A DNA stretch of 64,000 nt from Symbiodinium natans (lineage: Eukaryota; Sar; Dinophyceae; Suessiales; Symbiodiniaceae), in the NCBI GenBank assembly GCA_905221605.1, contig CAJNDS010002457.1, forward strand, positions 697,501 to 761,500. The letters run 5' to 3'. How positions within the stretch are numbered: the stretch's first letter is position 1; every line of letters starts with the position of its first letter. Under the pieces are notes generated by a model. The model worked only from the letters and a program-made list of their open reading frames with translations. It was not told where the DNA came from and did no database searches. A program made the translations under genes and the position numbers. Below are positions 45,600 to 56,848 of this stretch, one piece after another.

Positions 45600-45904
45600 C
45601 TAGGACCCAGAGTAAGACCTTCATCCCCTTTTTAGGTTTAGGGTTTAGGGTTTAGGGTTTAGGGTTTAGGGGGATTGAGGGTTTAGGGTTTAGGGCTTAG
45701 GGAACCTGATTGTGTTGATCTGGCAACAAGCTGGATGGATGGTTGCTGCGCTGGCCTCAGCTCCAGTCTTAAAACAGGGTTCAGGTTTAGGGTTTAGGGT
45801 TTAGGGTTTAGGGTTTAGGGTTTAGGGTTTAGGGTCTTACAGGCGCCTTTAAACCAAAAAGGGCACCATTTTGTTTGTTCAACCCAGGCTCCCGCTGGGT
45901 CTAG
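45600..45904. mobile_element. Family B element expanded by TTTAGGG arrays
   Basis: Left tip CCTAGGACCCAGAGTAAG and right tip CCCGCTGGGTCTAG are 300 bases apart, because TTTAGGG arrays (45636-45695, 45785-45835) and other sequence fill the middle. Confidence 0.75.
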
Positions 45905-47186
45905 TTGCCCGCGCCCTGGAAAGCTCTACCATCAAGCCAGCAACCCCACGCACAAACCCATCCAAAATCCCGGCAAGCTTAGCGGCACCCTAGACCCTAA
46001 GCTGTCAACCAGAAGCCAGAACATATGTGAGGCAGCCACCCTGAACAAACCCTAAACTCTAAACCCTGAACCCAAAAACCCTTAAACCCTTAGACCCTTA
46101 GACCCTAGGCCCCAAGACTCCCTCGAACCCTAAGACTCCCTAACAACCCTAAAGCCCGAAACCCTAAAACTCCCTAAGGCACCTCAGGCGCCTGCCGGCT
46201 CAAAAATCCTAAAACCCTAAAACTCCCTAACGCCCTAACAGTCCCTAAGACCTAAACCCTGACCTTCCCTGCGGGTTTAGGGTTTAGGGTTTTCGGGTTT
46301 TAGGGTTTTAGGGTTCTAGGCAAAAGGGTTCCTAAACCCTAAACCTCCCTAAAACCCCTATCATCTGCCTGCCGGCTCAAGTGTCTTCCGTAGACACCTC
46401 CCCTTATAGGCCCTGGTGGCAGCTAAGAGCTGCGAAAGCCATGGGCCGCGAAGCTTCAGTTTTGTAGGGCTTAGGGTTTAGGGTTTAGGGTTTAGGATTT
46501 AGGGTTTAGGGTTGTTCAAAAGGGTTTAGGGTTTAGGGCATTTAGGGTTTCGGGTCTCGACTTGGGGACTTGGGGTTAACACACTTTGGGCATGGTGGGG
46601 CGTGCTGGAGTTTAAGGGCTTGTACAAGGAGTGTCGATTGAGGGTTTAGGGCTTTAGGGTTTAGGGTTTAGGGTTTAGGGTTGCTGTGCTTACTATAGGT
46701 CAGGGACTGATAACCGAAGATAGGATCATGATAGCCCAAGTTAAGGTCCTTAATAGCTAGGGGCCCCTCCTTGCAAAATTTAAGCTCGGGTCCTGAGGCC
46801 CTAAACCCGCAAGTGGCGGGTTTGGGGGTTAGACTGCGTTTCGGGTTTCAGGCTTCAAAACTTTATGGATCTATCTGCAGGGGAGCTGTTGTTAAAGAGA
46901 CTGACCCTAAACCCTAAACCCTAAACCCCAAACCCTAAACCCTAAACCCTATACCCTAACACCCAGCTTCGGCCCCTTAATCACAGCTCTTCGGGTCTTG
47001 GGGCTGTCAACTGGTTGTCAACGCGGAAGGGGTCTAGTGACTGTTGTGTTCAGGGTTAGGGTTTAGGGTTTAGGGTTTGAGGGCGTCCCTAAGCCCTCAT
47101 TAGGGTTTAGGGTTTAGGTTTTAAACAACCCCAAGACCCCACACCCGCACAGAAAAACACAAAACCAAAGCCCCAAACCCTAAACA

Positions 47187-47295
47187 GATCCGACCCAAAA
47201 CCTGGCTTAGTGGAACTGCCCGTGGCGAGCAAAAACGATCCAAGGCGCATGTGGCGGGAAGAACCCGGCTCGAAACCATAGATTCTTGGCTGGCG
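47187..47295 (+). CDS. Exon candidate upstream of CDPK2
   Basis: CCCTAAACAG|ATCCGA acceptor; the frame reads IRPKTWLSGTARGEQKRSKA then HVAGRTRLETIDSWLA; it ends at GTTTAGGG, which offers both a GT donor and an in-frame stop. Could belong to an upstream gene or the CDPK2 5' part. Confidence 0.38.
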
Positions 47296-47791
47296 GTTTA
47301 GGGTGTAGCTGCTTATTCGTAATCATGTACACTTGGCAGTAATTATCCAGACAAGAAACTACACGCGCGCGTCTGGGGGGTCTTATGATCTAGGGTTCCA
47401 AGTATGGGCCCTGAATTTGCCATTGGGTCCCCTGTGATATAACCCATATATATGCACTGTACAGAATAAGGGCCCATACTTCGGATCTCTGCGAACAAGG
47501 GTAAGGGACCATACAAAAGGCCCGGTTTAGGGTTTAGGGTTTAGGGTTTAGGGTTTAGGGTTTAGGGTTTAGGGGATGGTTCCAACCTGAGCTATAACGA
47601 ATGAACCCTGGACCCAAACGCCCATCATTGATCACCCTAGACTTTACACCCATTTGTTCAACTAACCTTGTCTAAGGGACTTAGAACCTAAGCTCTCCTC
47701 TTGAGGGCCCTGGCTACTCTACCTGTAACTAAGGGGGTGTCTCCTCGTAATTGTAAGCCCCAAACCCTCAATCATCCTAGCTTCGCTTCAG

Positions 47792-47842
47792 GCCTACAAG
47801 TCCCTCAGGACGACAAAGCCCACCAGGTCCGGCTTTGTATTC
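47792..47842 (+). CDS. Exon candidate upstream of CDPK2
   Basis: Pyrimidine-rich acceptor CGCTTCAG|GCCTAC; it reads AYKSLRTTKPTRSGFVF; the next base begins a GTTTAGGG array usable as GT donor. Short, basic segment, not recognised. Confidence 0.4.
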
Positions 47843-48237
47843 GTTTAGGGTTTAGGGTTTAGGGTTTAGGGTTTAGGGTCTAGGGTTTACACTTGTTAGG
47901 CTTAGGGCAAAAACAGTTGTTACTTTCGGGTTTAGGGTGCAGGGCAGCTCACGGTGGTACTCTTTGGGTGTGACTCCTCACCTATGTAGGCAGCAGTCGT
48001 CGTACGGGCGCACAGAACCACAGCTTCTGCGACAGGTCAATGGAGGATACCCTAGTGACACTTGGCAAGTTTGGTATGTTTGTCTCGGTGCTCTGGTGCT
48101 TTTAAATAAACCCTTGGTTGTGGGGTTTTGGACAGCAATGTGCTTAGGGCTTCTTATGCCTTCGTTGCTTGCCCTTGAATCCTACCAGCCTCAGCAGCCA
48201 TAAATGTACATTTCTTTCTTTGTACTTTTGGTTGCCG

Positions 48238-48560
48238 CCCCCCGTGCCCCCCCCCCTGCCCCCCCCCCCGCCCCCCCCCCCCCCCCCCCCCCCCCCCTCC
48301 CCCCCCCCCCCCCCCCTCCCCCCGCCCCCTCCCCCCCCCCCTCCCTCCCCCCCCCTCCCCCCCCCCCTCCCCCCCCCTCCCCCCCCCTCCCCCCCCCCCC
48401 CTGCCCCCCCCCCGCCCCCCCCCTGCCCCCCCCCCTGCCCCGCCTGCCCCCCCCCTTCTGCCCCTCTGCCCCCCCTACCCCCCCCCTGCCCCCCCTGCCC
48501 CCCCTGCCCCCCCCCCCCCCCCCCCCCCTGCCCCCCCGCCCCCCCCCCCCCTCTTTCTCC
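48238..48560 (+). repeat. 320-base C-rich tract
   Basis: Almost pure C with single T or G interruptions. Apparent long Pro-rich and Gly-rich frames across it on both strands are artefacts of composition. It could form i-motif/G4-type structures. Confidence 0.93.
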
Positions 48561-49030
48561 CCCGCTCCCCCACAACACACAAAAGTCGGGAAACCCCAAA
48601 CCTGCAAGCGCGAAAGCCCTAAAACCCGAAGCCCTCAGGCCTCCAAAAAAGTCGCATCGTGTGGGTTTAGGGTTTAGGGTTTAGGGTTTAGGGTTTAGGG
48701 TTTAGGGTTTAGGGTTTAGGGTTTAGGGTATCCCTCCTCCTAAACCCTAAACCCTAAAATGGGGGGGCAAGCCAAGGACGCCGGAACATCTTCCACCAAT
48801 TCCAGGATGATGAAGGACAGACCAGTCGAGTTTTGGCCCTGAGCCCTAAACCCTAAACCCTAAACCCTAAACCTTAAACCTTAAACCCGAAACCCTAAGT
48901 TTTGGCCCTAAACCCCAAGCCCTAAACCCTAAACCCTAAACCCTCGTGGCAAGAAGGGGGTGGCTGACGAAAATGCGGGGTTCGAGTTCTGTTTGCCTTC
49001 CTCCTGTGCTTGTACTTTACAGGGTCATCC

Positions 49031-49133
49031 AGGGTCCATGTACCTAGATAGGGAACACTTGGGGGCCTTAGAGTACTTGCAATATAGGCAATTCGGGGCC
49101 CAAGTTTGTAATAATTTTGTAGATGGACCCTTC
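49031..49133. mobile_element. Family A MITE-like element
   Basis: Tips AGGGTCCATGTACC and GTAGATGGACCCTT, upstream of CDPK2 exon 1. Confidence 0.82.
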
Positions 49134-49438
49134 GGGGTTGCTCTCTGACTTGCTGCCGGCCCACGCAGGCAGACGGCATCAACCGCAGGCAGTTCATTCT
49201 CAGCAATCCTGGGCAGATCAAAGATTTCTATAAGTACCTTGGCAGTGTTGAATGACCTGAGAGGTTGGCATTGGCAAAAAGCCGCTACGGCATTTCGAAA
49301 ATCTCTGAGAAGAGCCAGCTCACCAGAGCGCGAAAGCCCCAAAACCCTGAAGCCGTAAGCCCCTAAACCCTAAACCCTAAACCCTAAACCCTAAACCCTA
49401 AACCCTAAACCCTAAACCCTAAACCCTTGCTTGCCCAG

Positions 49439-49539
49439 GTTGGACTCGAAGAAGATTGGCGAGGGCACCTATGGCTCCGTGGCCATTGGGGTGCACCAGC
49501 TGACCAACGTGGAGCGCGCCATCAAGACCATGTCTAAGG
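49439..49539 (+). CDS. CDPK2 exon 1: subdomains I-II
   Basis: It reads [18 protein letters not shown] then [15 protein letters not shown] in one exon, whereas CDPK1 needs two. Acceptor GCCCAG|GTTGGA follows a CCCTAAA array; donor AAGG|GTGCCC (GT), and TTTAGGG repeats begin within 12 bases. Confidence 0.95.
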
Positions 49540-52500
49540 GTGCCCCGCCTGGTTTAGGGTTTAGGGTTTAGGGTTTAGGGTTTAGGGTTTAGGGTTTAGG
49601 GTTAAGGGTGTACAAGGGAGCCCCGCCTATGGAGGTCTTTGCGTGTGTGTTTTGTTGTTCTGTTTAGGGGCTCTAGGGTTTAGGGATTAGGAATGTTTAG
49701 GGTTTAGGATTTAGGGTTGAAGGTTGAGGGTTGAGGTGGGGGATGCCCAGAAACGACTCCAGTGGATGCCGCGCGCCACCCTTAATTGCCTAGGACCCGG
49801 AGTAGGCCTCATTGTTAGGGTTTGGGGGTTTAGGGTATAGGGTTTAGGGTTACCTTGAACCCTAAAACCCATTCCTTGGTCGGTTGCTTTCAGACGTAAT
49901 GCTCCTCCGCCCTTTGTTCCCATAGGCTAGGGTTTAGCTTTGAATAGGGTTTAGGGTTTAGGGGTTAGGGTTTAGGGTTTAGGGTGAACTCAAAGACAAT
50001 TTTTTTAGGGCTTAAGGTCTACAATGGCTCTTGTGCCCCCGCAACCCTTCAAGTCCTGACCAAGCTTTCATCCGAGGCAACATTAAGCATGTCCAGCGCT
50101 TCATGCAGGACAGTCGGAATTTGATCTGGGACGGTAAGCCTTGGCAAAAGGGCTGACGGACACTTTCGGGCGTCCTGCTGTGGCACTCATCCTCAGTTGA
50201 ATGTTGGCTTCTGCTGTTGTGGCTCTGAATGTAAGCTTCTGTGGTTTTGTGGCTCTTGCCCTTCACAGGAGATCGCCATTATGAAGTCCATGGACCATCC
50301 CAACATCATCAAGCTGTTCGAGACCTTTGAGGCCAGGGTTTGTCTTGTGGGTTTTGGGTTTGGCGTAGTGGGAACCCGGCGACTGAGGCTTTTGCGAGTT
50401 TTTTGAGAACAGTTGAGGGTACTGCGCATTGGAGTTTGCGGCGCGCTTGGTGTGGCTGCGTCTTGCTGTGTTGCTGACTACCGGGTGATCCCAGCAATCA
50501 AGGACCGGAAGCAGATCTTTCTTGTCATGGAGCTCTGCCAAGGAGGCACGCCTGCGTGAGGGAGAGGTTGGGAGCTTGAGCAGAGGGCCTTCTGCTTTCT
50601 GCGACCAGGATTTTCACACCTCCAGAACCCCAACACCCTAAACCATCAACCCTACTATAGGGGCCTTCATAAATAGAACAAGGTTTTTGGGGCCATTATA
50701 GTATATATTTGTATAGGGACCATAAAGAAATGCTCTTCGTAATTATTCCGACCACCCTAAACCCTCCAATCTTTGCAAGCCCGCTGTAACCCTAAACCCG
50801 AGAACCCTTAAAAAGGGTTTAGGGTTTAGGGATACCCTTAGTAGCTGCTTTTTTCTGGCATTCCCCACCTAGCCCAGATGGCAAAAAGGATGTTTAGGGT
50901 TTAGAAGGGCACAAAGGTCACTTGTGGGCAGGTCTAGGCAGTTTAGGTTCCAGGGTTTACGCTACCAAATGCTCAATAATCCCCCCCAAAAAAAGATAGA
51001 TGTTCTTTCTTATAAGTGCATCATGGGGATTACATATTGTGTTTGTTGTCTAAGGGGTCCTTGTTCTTTCTTATAAGGGCAACATGGAGATTATCAAGCC
51101 CTAAACCCTAAACCCTAAACCCTAAACCCTAAACCCTAAACCCTAAACCCTAAACCCTAAACCCTAAACCCTAAACCCTAAACCCTAAACCCTAAACCCT
51201 TTGTTTTTTTTCTAAGGGTTCCTAAGCAACTGGTAGTACAGAAAGTGGCCAGGTGAGCTCTTCGACCGCATCATCGAGGCGGGGCACTTCACCGAGAAGG
51301 CGCGGGTCAAGTCTCGAAGCCCTGAACCTAAAACCTAAAACCTCAACCCTCAACCCTAAACCCTAAACTCGAAACCCTAAACCTTAAACCCAAACCTAAA
51401 GCCTAAAGCCTAAACCATTGTTGTAGGAATTGAAGTTTGTGGTCTTGGGTCCATAGGGTTTTCAAGATTAGGGATGCATGGAAAGGTCTGGAACTATTGG
51501 TTTTGAGGCCGCGGCCTGTATGAATGGGCTACTTTGCCCCCTTGCAAGGTCACGTGAACTGGGTAGATACAGGGTTTTGGGTTTGTGGTTTAGGATTCAG
51601 GGTTTCGGGAAAACCCTAAACCCCAAACCCTAAACTCCAAACCCTAAACCGCTGCCACATGGGCATGGGCCGCAGCGGCTGTATAGCATTGGCAGGACTG
51701 CGCCATCGTGGTGCAGCAGATGATTTCTGCCGTTCTGCGGCCCGGCCATGCTTTCGGGGCTTAGGGGCCATAGGCTCTTGGAGGATCGGTGGACACAGCA
51801 ACTGGAGTAAAGCTGGGCTGCCTTAAAGTAGGAGAACCCAAAGTAGGTTTTTCAACCCGAAGCCCTCAACCCGTTTAGGGTCACTTGCGATGCCTACCTA
51901 GTTCCTGCCGAAGTCCCCCACTAGCGTGGGGGTTATGGGGACGCATCGGGGCCCATAAAAAGACTTGTTCGGCTCATGTGTTCGTCAGCAAGAGCTGCGT
52001 TCCTAGGTCTTCAGGCCCCTGGTGGGTTTGGGTTCAGGGTTTAGGGTTTACCCGCAACGGCTTCGAATTTGGAGAGATACAGTGAGGCTTCACACTCCAT
52101 GGCGCCTAGCAGTTCATGTGTGCGTGGCATCAGCTGGGTGGACGGTCATGTGGATTGATGAGGAATACGGGTTGCAGGAGTTTACAAGATTGGGACAGAT
52201 CCAAGAGGTTTTACAGATTTGGCTGCTTTGGATTCAGTTGGAATTTGAGGGCCTTGTGATTGACGTTCATCTGCAAGATTGGATACAACAGTGCTTCTAT
52301 AGTGAGCTAGTTCGGTTTCATGAGAGTACCTTTAGATCTTTCAACTTTCTCATACTCTATAGTGTCATTCCTGAAACGTGGGCCGAGAAGCTGAGTCGCC
52401 TGCTCTAGTCCTTCTGTCAAGAGTGCAGGGGGATTGGGGGCCTTGCTGTCACGAGTACAGGGGGGCTTGCAGGGCGGCCTTGGCTCAGAGGGGATGTTAT

Positions 52501-55500
52501 CGAGGCGGGCGAAGTCTCTTGGAAAAGGGTTTAGGGTTTAGGGTTTAGGGTTTAGGGTTGCACCCCTTCCCCGACCCAGTGGACGAGAAGGAGCCGGTGC
52601 TCCGAGGTTTCAGAGGTCCACCCCAAACTCTGTACCCTAAGCCCAAAACTCCAACCCCCCAAGCCCGAAACCCCAAAACCTGCGTAATATAGGAGTCGGA
52701 ATTGTTCCCGAGTCACATTCCCTTATGTTCCCTTTATAAGTATACTAGAATATCCCCCAAAAACCCTATTCTAACCCTAAACCCTAAACCTTATAAACCT
52801 AAACCCCCTGAACCCACTCACACAGAAGATGCAAGGACGTAATGCACGAAACCCAACTACCCTAAGGCTCCCAGGACCCTCCTACAGAGGGACTGGTACC
52901 TCCTAGCAAGGGTTCTGAGGTCTGAAATCATGGGGTTTTGAGAACCCTAAACCCTAAACCCTATGTTGAATTAAGAGCCTCAGGGTAGTGTGCTGAGGTA
53001 CATGCACACGAGTGGCGTCTGCCACCGGGACCTAAAGCCCGAGAATTTCCTGTTCTTGACAAAAGGCCCGCCTGCGGAAGCATTTTAGGGTTTAGGGTTT
53101 AGGGTTAGGGGTTTAACCCACGTCCCGGGTTTAGGGCTTTTGGGGTTGCAGGGCTGAGGGTGTAGGGTTCATCATAGTGCCTATTGTTTTCTGAGGTTGC
53201 TAGAGTCACGGGCTCAGGGAAGTGCAACAAAACTAGTCACTAGTCACTGGAGAATCTACCGACATTCTCCTAACCCCCCTAAGTCTCGTACTGGGGTTGT
53301 TAGAGCCAAAAGGAGGACGCGTAGGAAAACATCGGGGAGATTCTCCTATTGTTTTCTCTTGTGAGTAAGTGTTCTGGTTGCTGGCACATCAGAAAGCCCT
53401 CCTTTCACAAAATGACGCGGGGTGCTGTAGTGTCGGGAATGCAATGACGGCGGGCTGTGAGGCTGAGAAGTATCTTATGAGCATCCAGTCTCGCACCCTA
53501 AACCCTAAACCCTAAACCCATAGGTGGGGCTGTGTAGGCTGAGAGGATGCTTGCAAGCATCCAGTCTCAACGCTTGGCACATGTTGTACCAGGACGACCC
53601 CAAAGGGTTCATGTACTTAAATAGAGAATACTTGGGCCTTAAAGTTCTTGCTATATGAGGTATTTGGAGCCCAAGTATACAATAATTAGGTACATGGACC
53701 CTTAGGGGACCTGCTCTGGCATTCTGTTTGGTCGTGCAGTGAGCGTGGTGTGGACGACTCAGTGACACCCTCAGGGTCCATGTACCTAAATAGGATATAC
53801 CTGGGTCTTAAAGTTACTTGCTATTATGGGGACTTTGGGGCTTAAGGCCCTGAGGGACAGTTTGTGACCAGCCTGCAACAATGCTCTTGGTTTTTTTTCT
53901 GGCTGGCTCTTAGGACTTTAACTTTTGGGTTGTTGAAGAAACTACAACCAAGGAGCCTAAAAGACAAACTTTTAGGGGAGGGGTTCAGAAGTCAGCCAAG
54001 CTATACTAGCCCCCAAAACCCCTATTCTAACTATTAAGGCCCCCCCATATTAGGTTTTCAGGGTGAACAATGCTGCTATAAGTGCAATTACTATTAACCC
54101 TAAACCCTAAACCCTAAACCCTAAACCCTGAACCCTGAACCCTGTTCACAGGCCCCATCGACAAGAATGTGCTGAAGATCATCGACTTCGGTCTCTCCAA
54201 AGCCTTCGAGCAGGATGTGCACATGACCACGAAGGCTCTTGGGGTTTAGGGTTTATAGGGTTTAGGGTTTAGGGTTTAGGGTTTAGGGTTTAGGGTTTAG
54301 GGTTTAGGGTTTAGGGTTTAGGGTTTAGGGTTTAGGGTTTAGGGTTTAGGGTTTAGGCTCTGTAGAGTCCGGGAGATGCCTGGTGCGCCCGGTCAGCTGT
54401 TTGCACAGTGGAGGGAGTGCGTGAGAATTGAGCTGCGGAACGTGTCTTGCAGCCAGGCAAAACCGATTCTCGGAAGTCTAGACCTAAGTTTAGGGTTTAG
54501 GGTTTAGGGTTTAGGTTTTGGGAAAACCCGACACCCTAAAACCTCCCTGCAAGCCCTCTACATGCTCTACACCCAAACCATCCCCAACGCTTGTGGAAGC
54601 TACAGCAGCCATCTAACGGAATCCGAACGCCCGAAACCTGCCCCAATCCCTAAAATCGACCCCCAGGCTGGCACTCCGTACTACGTGGCGCCCCAAGTGC
54701 TACAGGGCCGGTGCGCCTGGGGCGGGCAGGGGGGGGGGGGGTGGTTCGGGAAACCCAGGACGAATTAAGCTGCGCGTGAAACCTGAAACCCTAAACCCTA
54801 AACCCTAGAGCCCCCAAGAAAGGAACTGCAAAATAGCGGATTGGGCACGGCTTTGCTTCAAAGCCTCTTCTGGAACTTCTTCATTACTAAGAGGGATGGT
54901 AAGGGGGACGTGCGCACATCAGGTTCCTTAGGGACCACATGAACCCTAAAATTGGGGCCATATACCCTATACTACTATAATCCCTGTTGTGGTATAATGT
55001 GAGTCATAAACCCTGTCAAGGTTCATTTGGTCCTTAAGGTTAGCCTTTGAAACCCTAAACCCTAAACCCTAAACGCTAAACCCTAAACCCTAAACCCTAA
55101 ACCCTAAACCCTAAACCCTAAACCCTAAACCCTAAACCCTGACCGCCATCATCCCGAACCCGTAGCCCTGCACAGCCTACACCCAGTGACTCCAAAACCC
55201 CTTAATTAGAAGGAATTTACCTCAAAAATAACATTAGGGTTCCTATTGTATTTCAAGGGATGTTCCTTAATTAAGGTTTTTTTTGGAGTCAATAACATTA
55301 GGGTTCCTACTGTAATTCAAGGGATGTTCCTTAATTAAGTTGTTTTTGGGAGTCTCTGGGCAGGTACGACAAGTCCTGCGACATTTGGAGCTGCGGTGTC
55401 ATCATGTACACGATGCAACTTGGTCAGAAGACTTTGGCGCTTAGGGTTTTTGAGTTCCCATCATGCATGAGGGACAACGCAGCGCGAGGTTGAGTTTGTC

Positions 55501-56817
55501 ACCCGGTGTCGTTGGCGGAGAAGAGCCCCGCTATGCCTTGTCAATGATGATCCAGCTCAGCTCAACCCTATACTTCCCCTTATCGTCGGGTTATTAGAAG
55601 TCTTAAGTACAACAATAGTCCCTGGAAGTATGTACGAGGTTAAACCTGCAGCCACGTCATGCGTGGTCAGGCAGCGCACAGTTCGTAATCATTCACTTTG
55701 CAGGCCCTGCTGCACGTCCTAAACAGGAGCTAGACTGGCCACTGCCACAGACTATGTTTAGGGTTTAGGGTTTAGGGTTCTTTGCCGGCGTTGCCCCGAG
55801 GTTGTGTGGATATCCACCTTTCTATGGCAAGACAGATCAGGAGGCCCCCACGAGCTGTGCCCATGCCCTCCACGTGCGAACACGGCTTAGGGTTTAGGGT
55901 TTAGGGTTCAAGGGTTAGGGTTTAGGGTTTAGGGTTTGCGGGTGTGTGAAGTGGGGGTTCCTTTCTGGCAGTCACCAAGTCCCAGTTGCAAAAAGGGTTT
56001 AGGTTTAGGGTGCTCCACGTCCTCAGCTCGCCCTAAGGGTCCATGCAACTAATTATGTGATTCTTGGGCCCCAAATTTACCTTATCTAGCAGGTACTTTA
56101 AGACCCAACAAATTCCCTGTTTAGATAACATGGGCCCTTGCACTCGGCAGGTCCTGAGCAAAGTCAGAAAAGGCCTCTACACTTTTGATTCCAAAGACTG
56201 GAAGTATGTGTCGGAGGACTATGGGCAGGGTTGGCAGTTTGCCGAACAGGGACCCTAAACCCCAAACCCCAAACCCCAAACCCCAAACCCCAAACCCCAA
56301 ACCCCAAACCCCAAACCCTAAACCCTAAACCCTAAACCCTAAACCCTGCAAAGACCCAACAGGGGAGCCCCCCCTACTCAGAAGCACCCCTCGGGGCTTT
56401 CAAGCTCGGAGGATAGAGAGTCTGTTATGGTTTTTTTGGCCATGAGAGTCCATCATGTGCAGGGTTTAGGGTTTAGGGTTTAGGGTTCAGGGTTCAGGGT
56501 TCAGAGTTTAGGGTTTAGGGTGCAATCTTGCCGCTTGCCTGTATATGGTCGGGCAGGAAGGGAGATGCTTGCCACCTGTGCACCGGTAGAACTGTTGCCT
56601 GCGCGTGTCTATGTTTGTAAGAATCTTGGCCCTGTAGGTCTTGGAAATCATAAAAAAATATTTTGTCATTTTTCAGTCATTTCGGAGTCATTCTGGAGTC
56701 ATTCTGCTGTTGTCATTTTGTTGTCGTTTCTATGTCGTTTTCTGCATGAATCATTCTTGTGTTGTCATTTTCTTGTCATTGTGTTGTCGGTGGTGGTGGT
56801 GGTGGTGGTGGTGGTGG

Positions 56818-56848
<31 letters not shown>

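Larger units (their letters stand above)
33907..47186. other. Interval between CDPK1 and CDPK2: repeats with scattered exon candidates
   Basis: Telomeric arrays and MITE-like elements of families A to E dominate. The exon candidates listed separately (35.7, 36.7, 38.8, 42.4, 43.2, 43.7 and 44.0 kb) cannot be joined into a gene by eye. No promoter, polyadenylation signal or RNA gene could be supported. Confidence 0.6.

Noticed and set aside
48144-48684. Long Pro-rich (+) and Gly-rich (-) open frames
   Set aside because: They run through an almost pure C tract; composition alone keeps all frames open on both strands.
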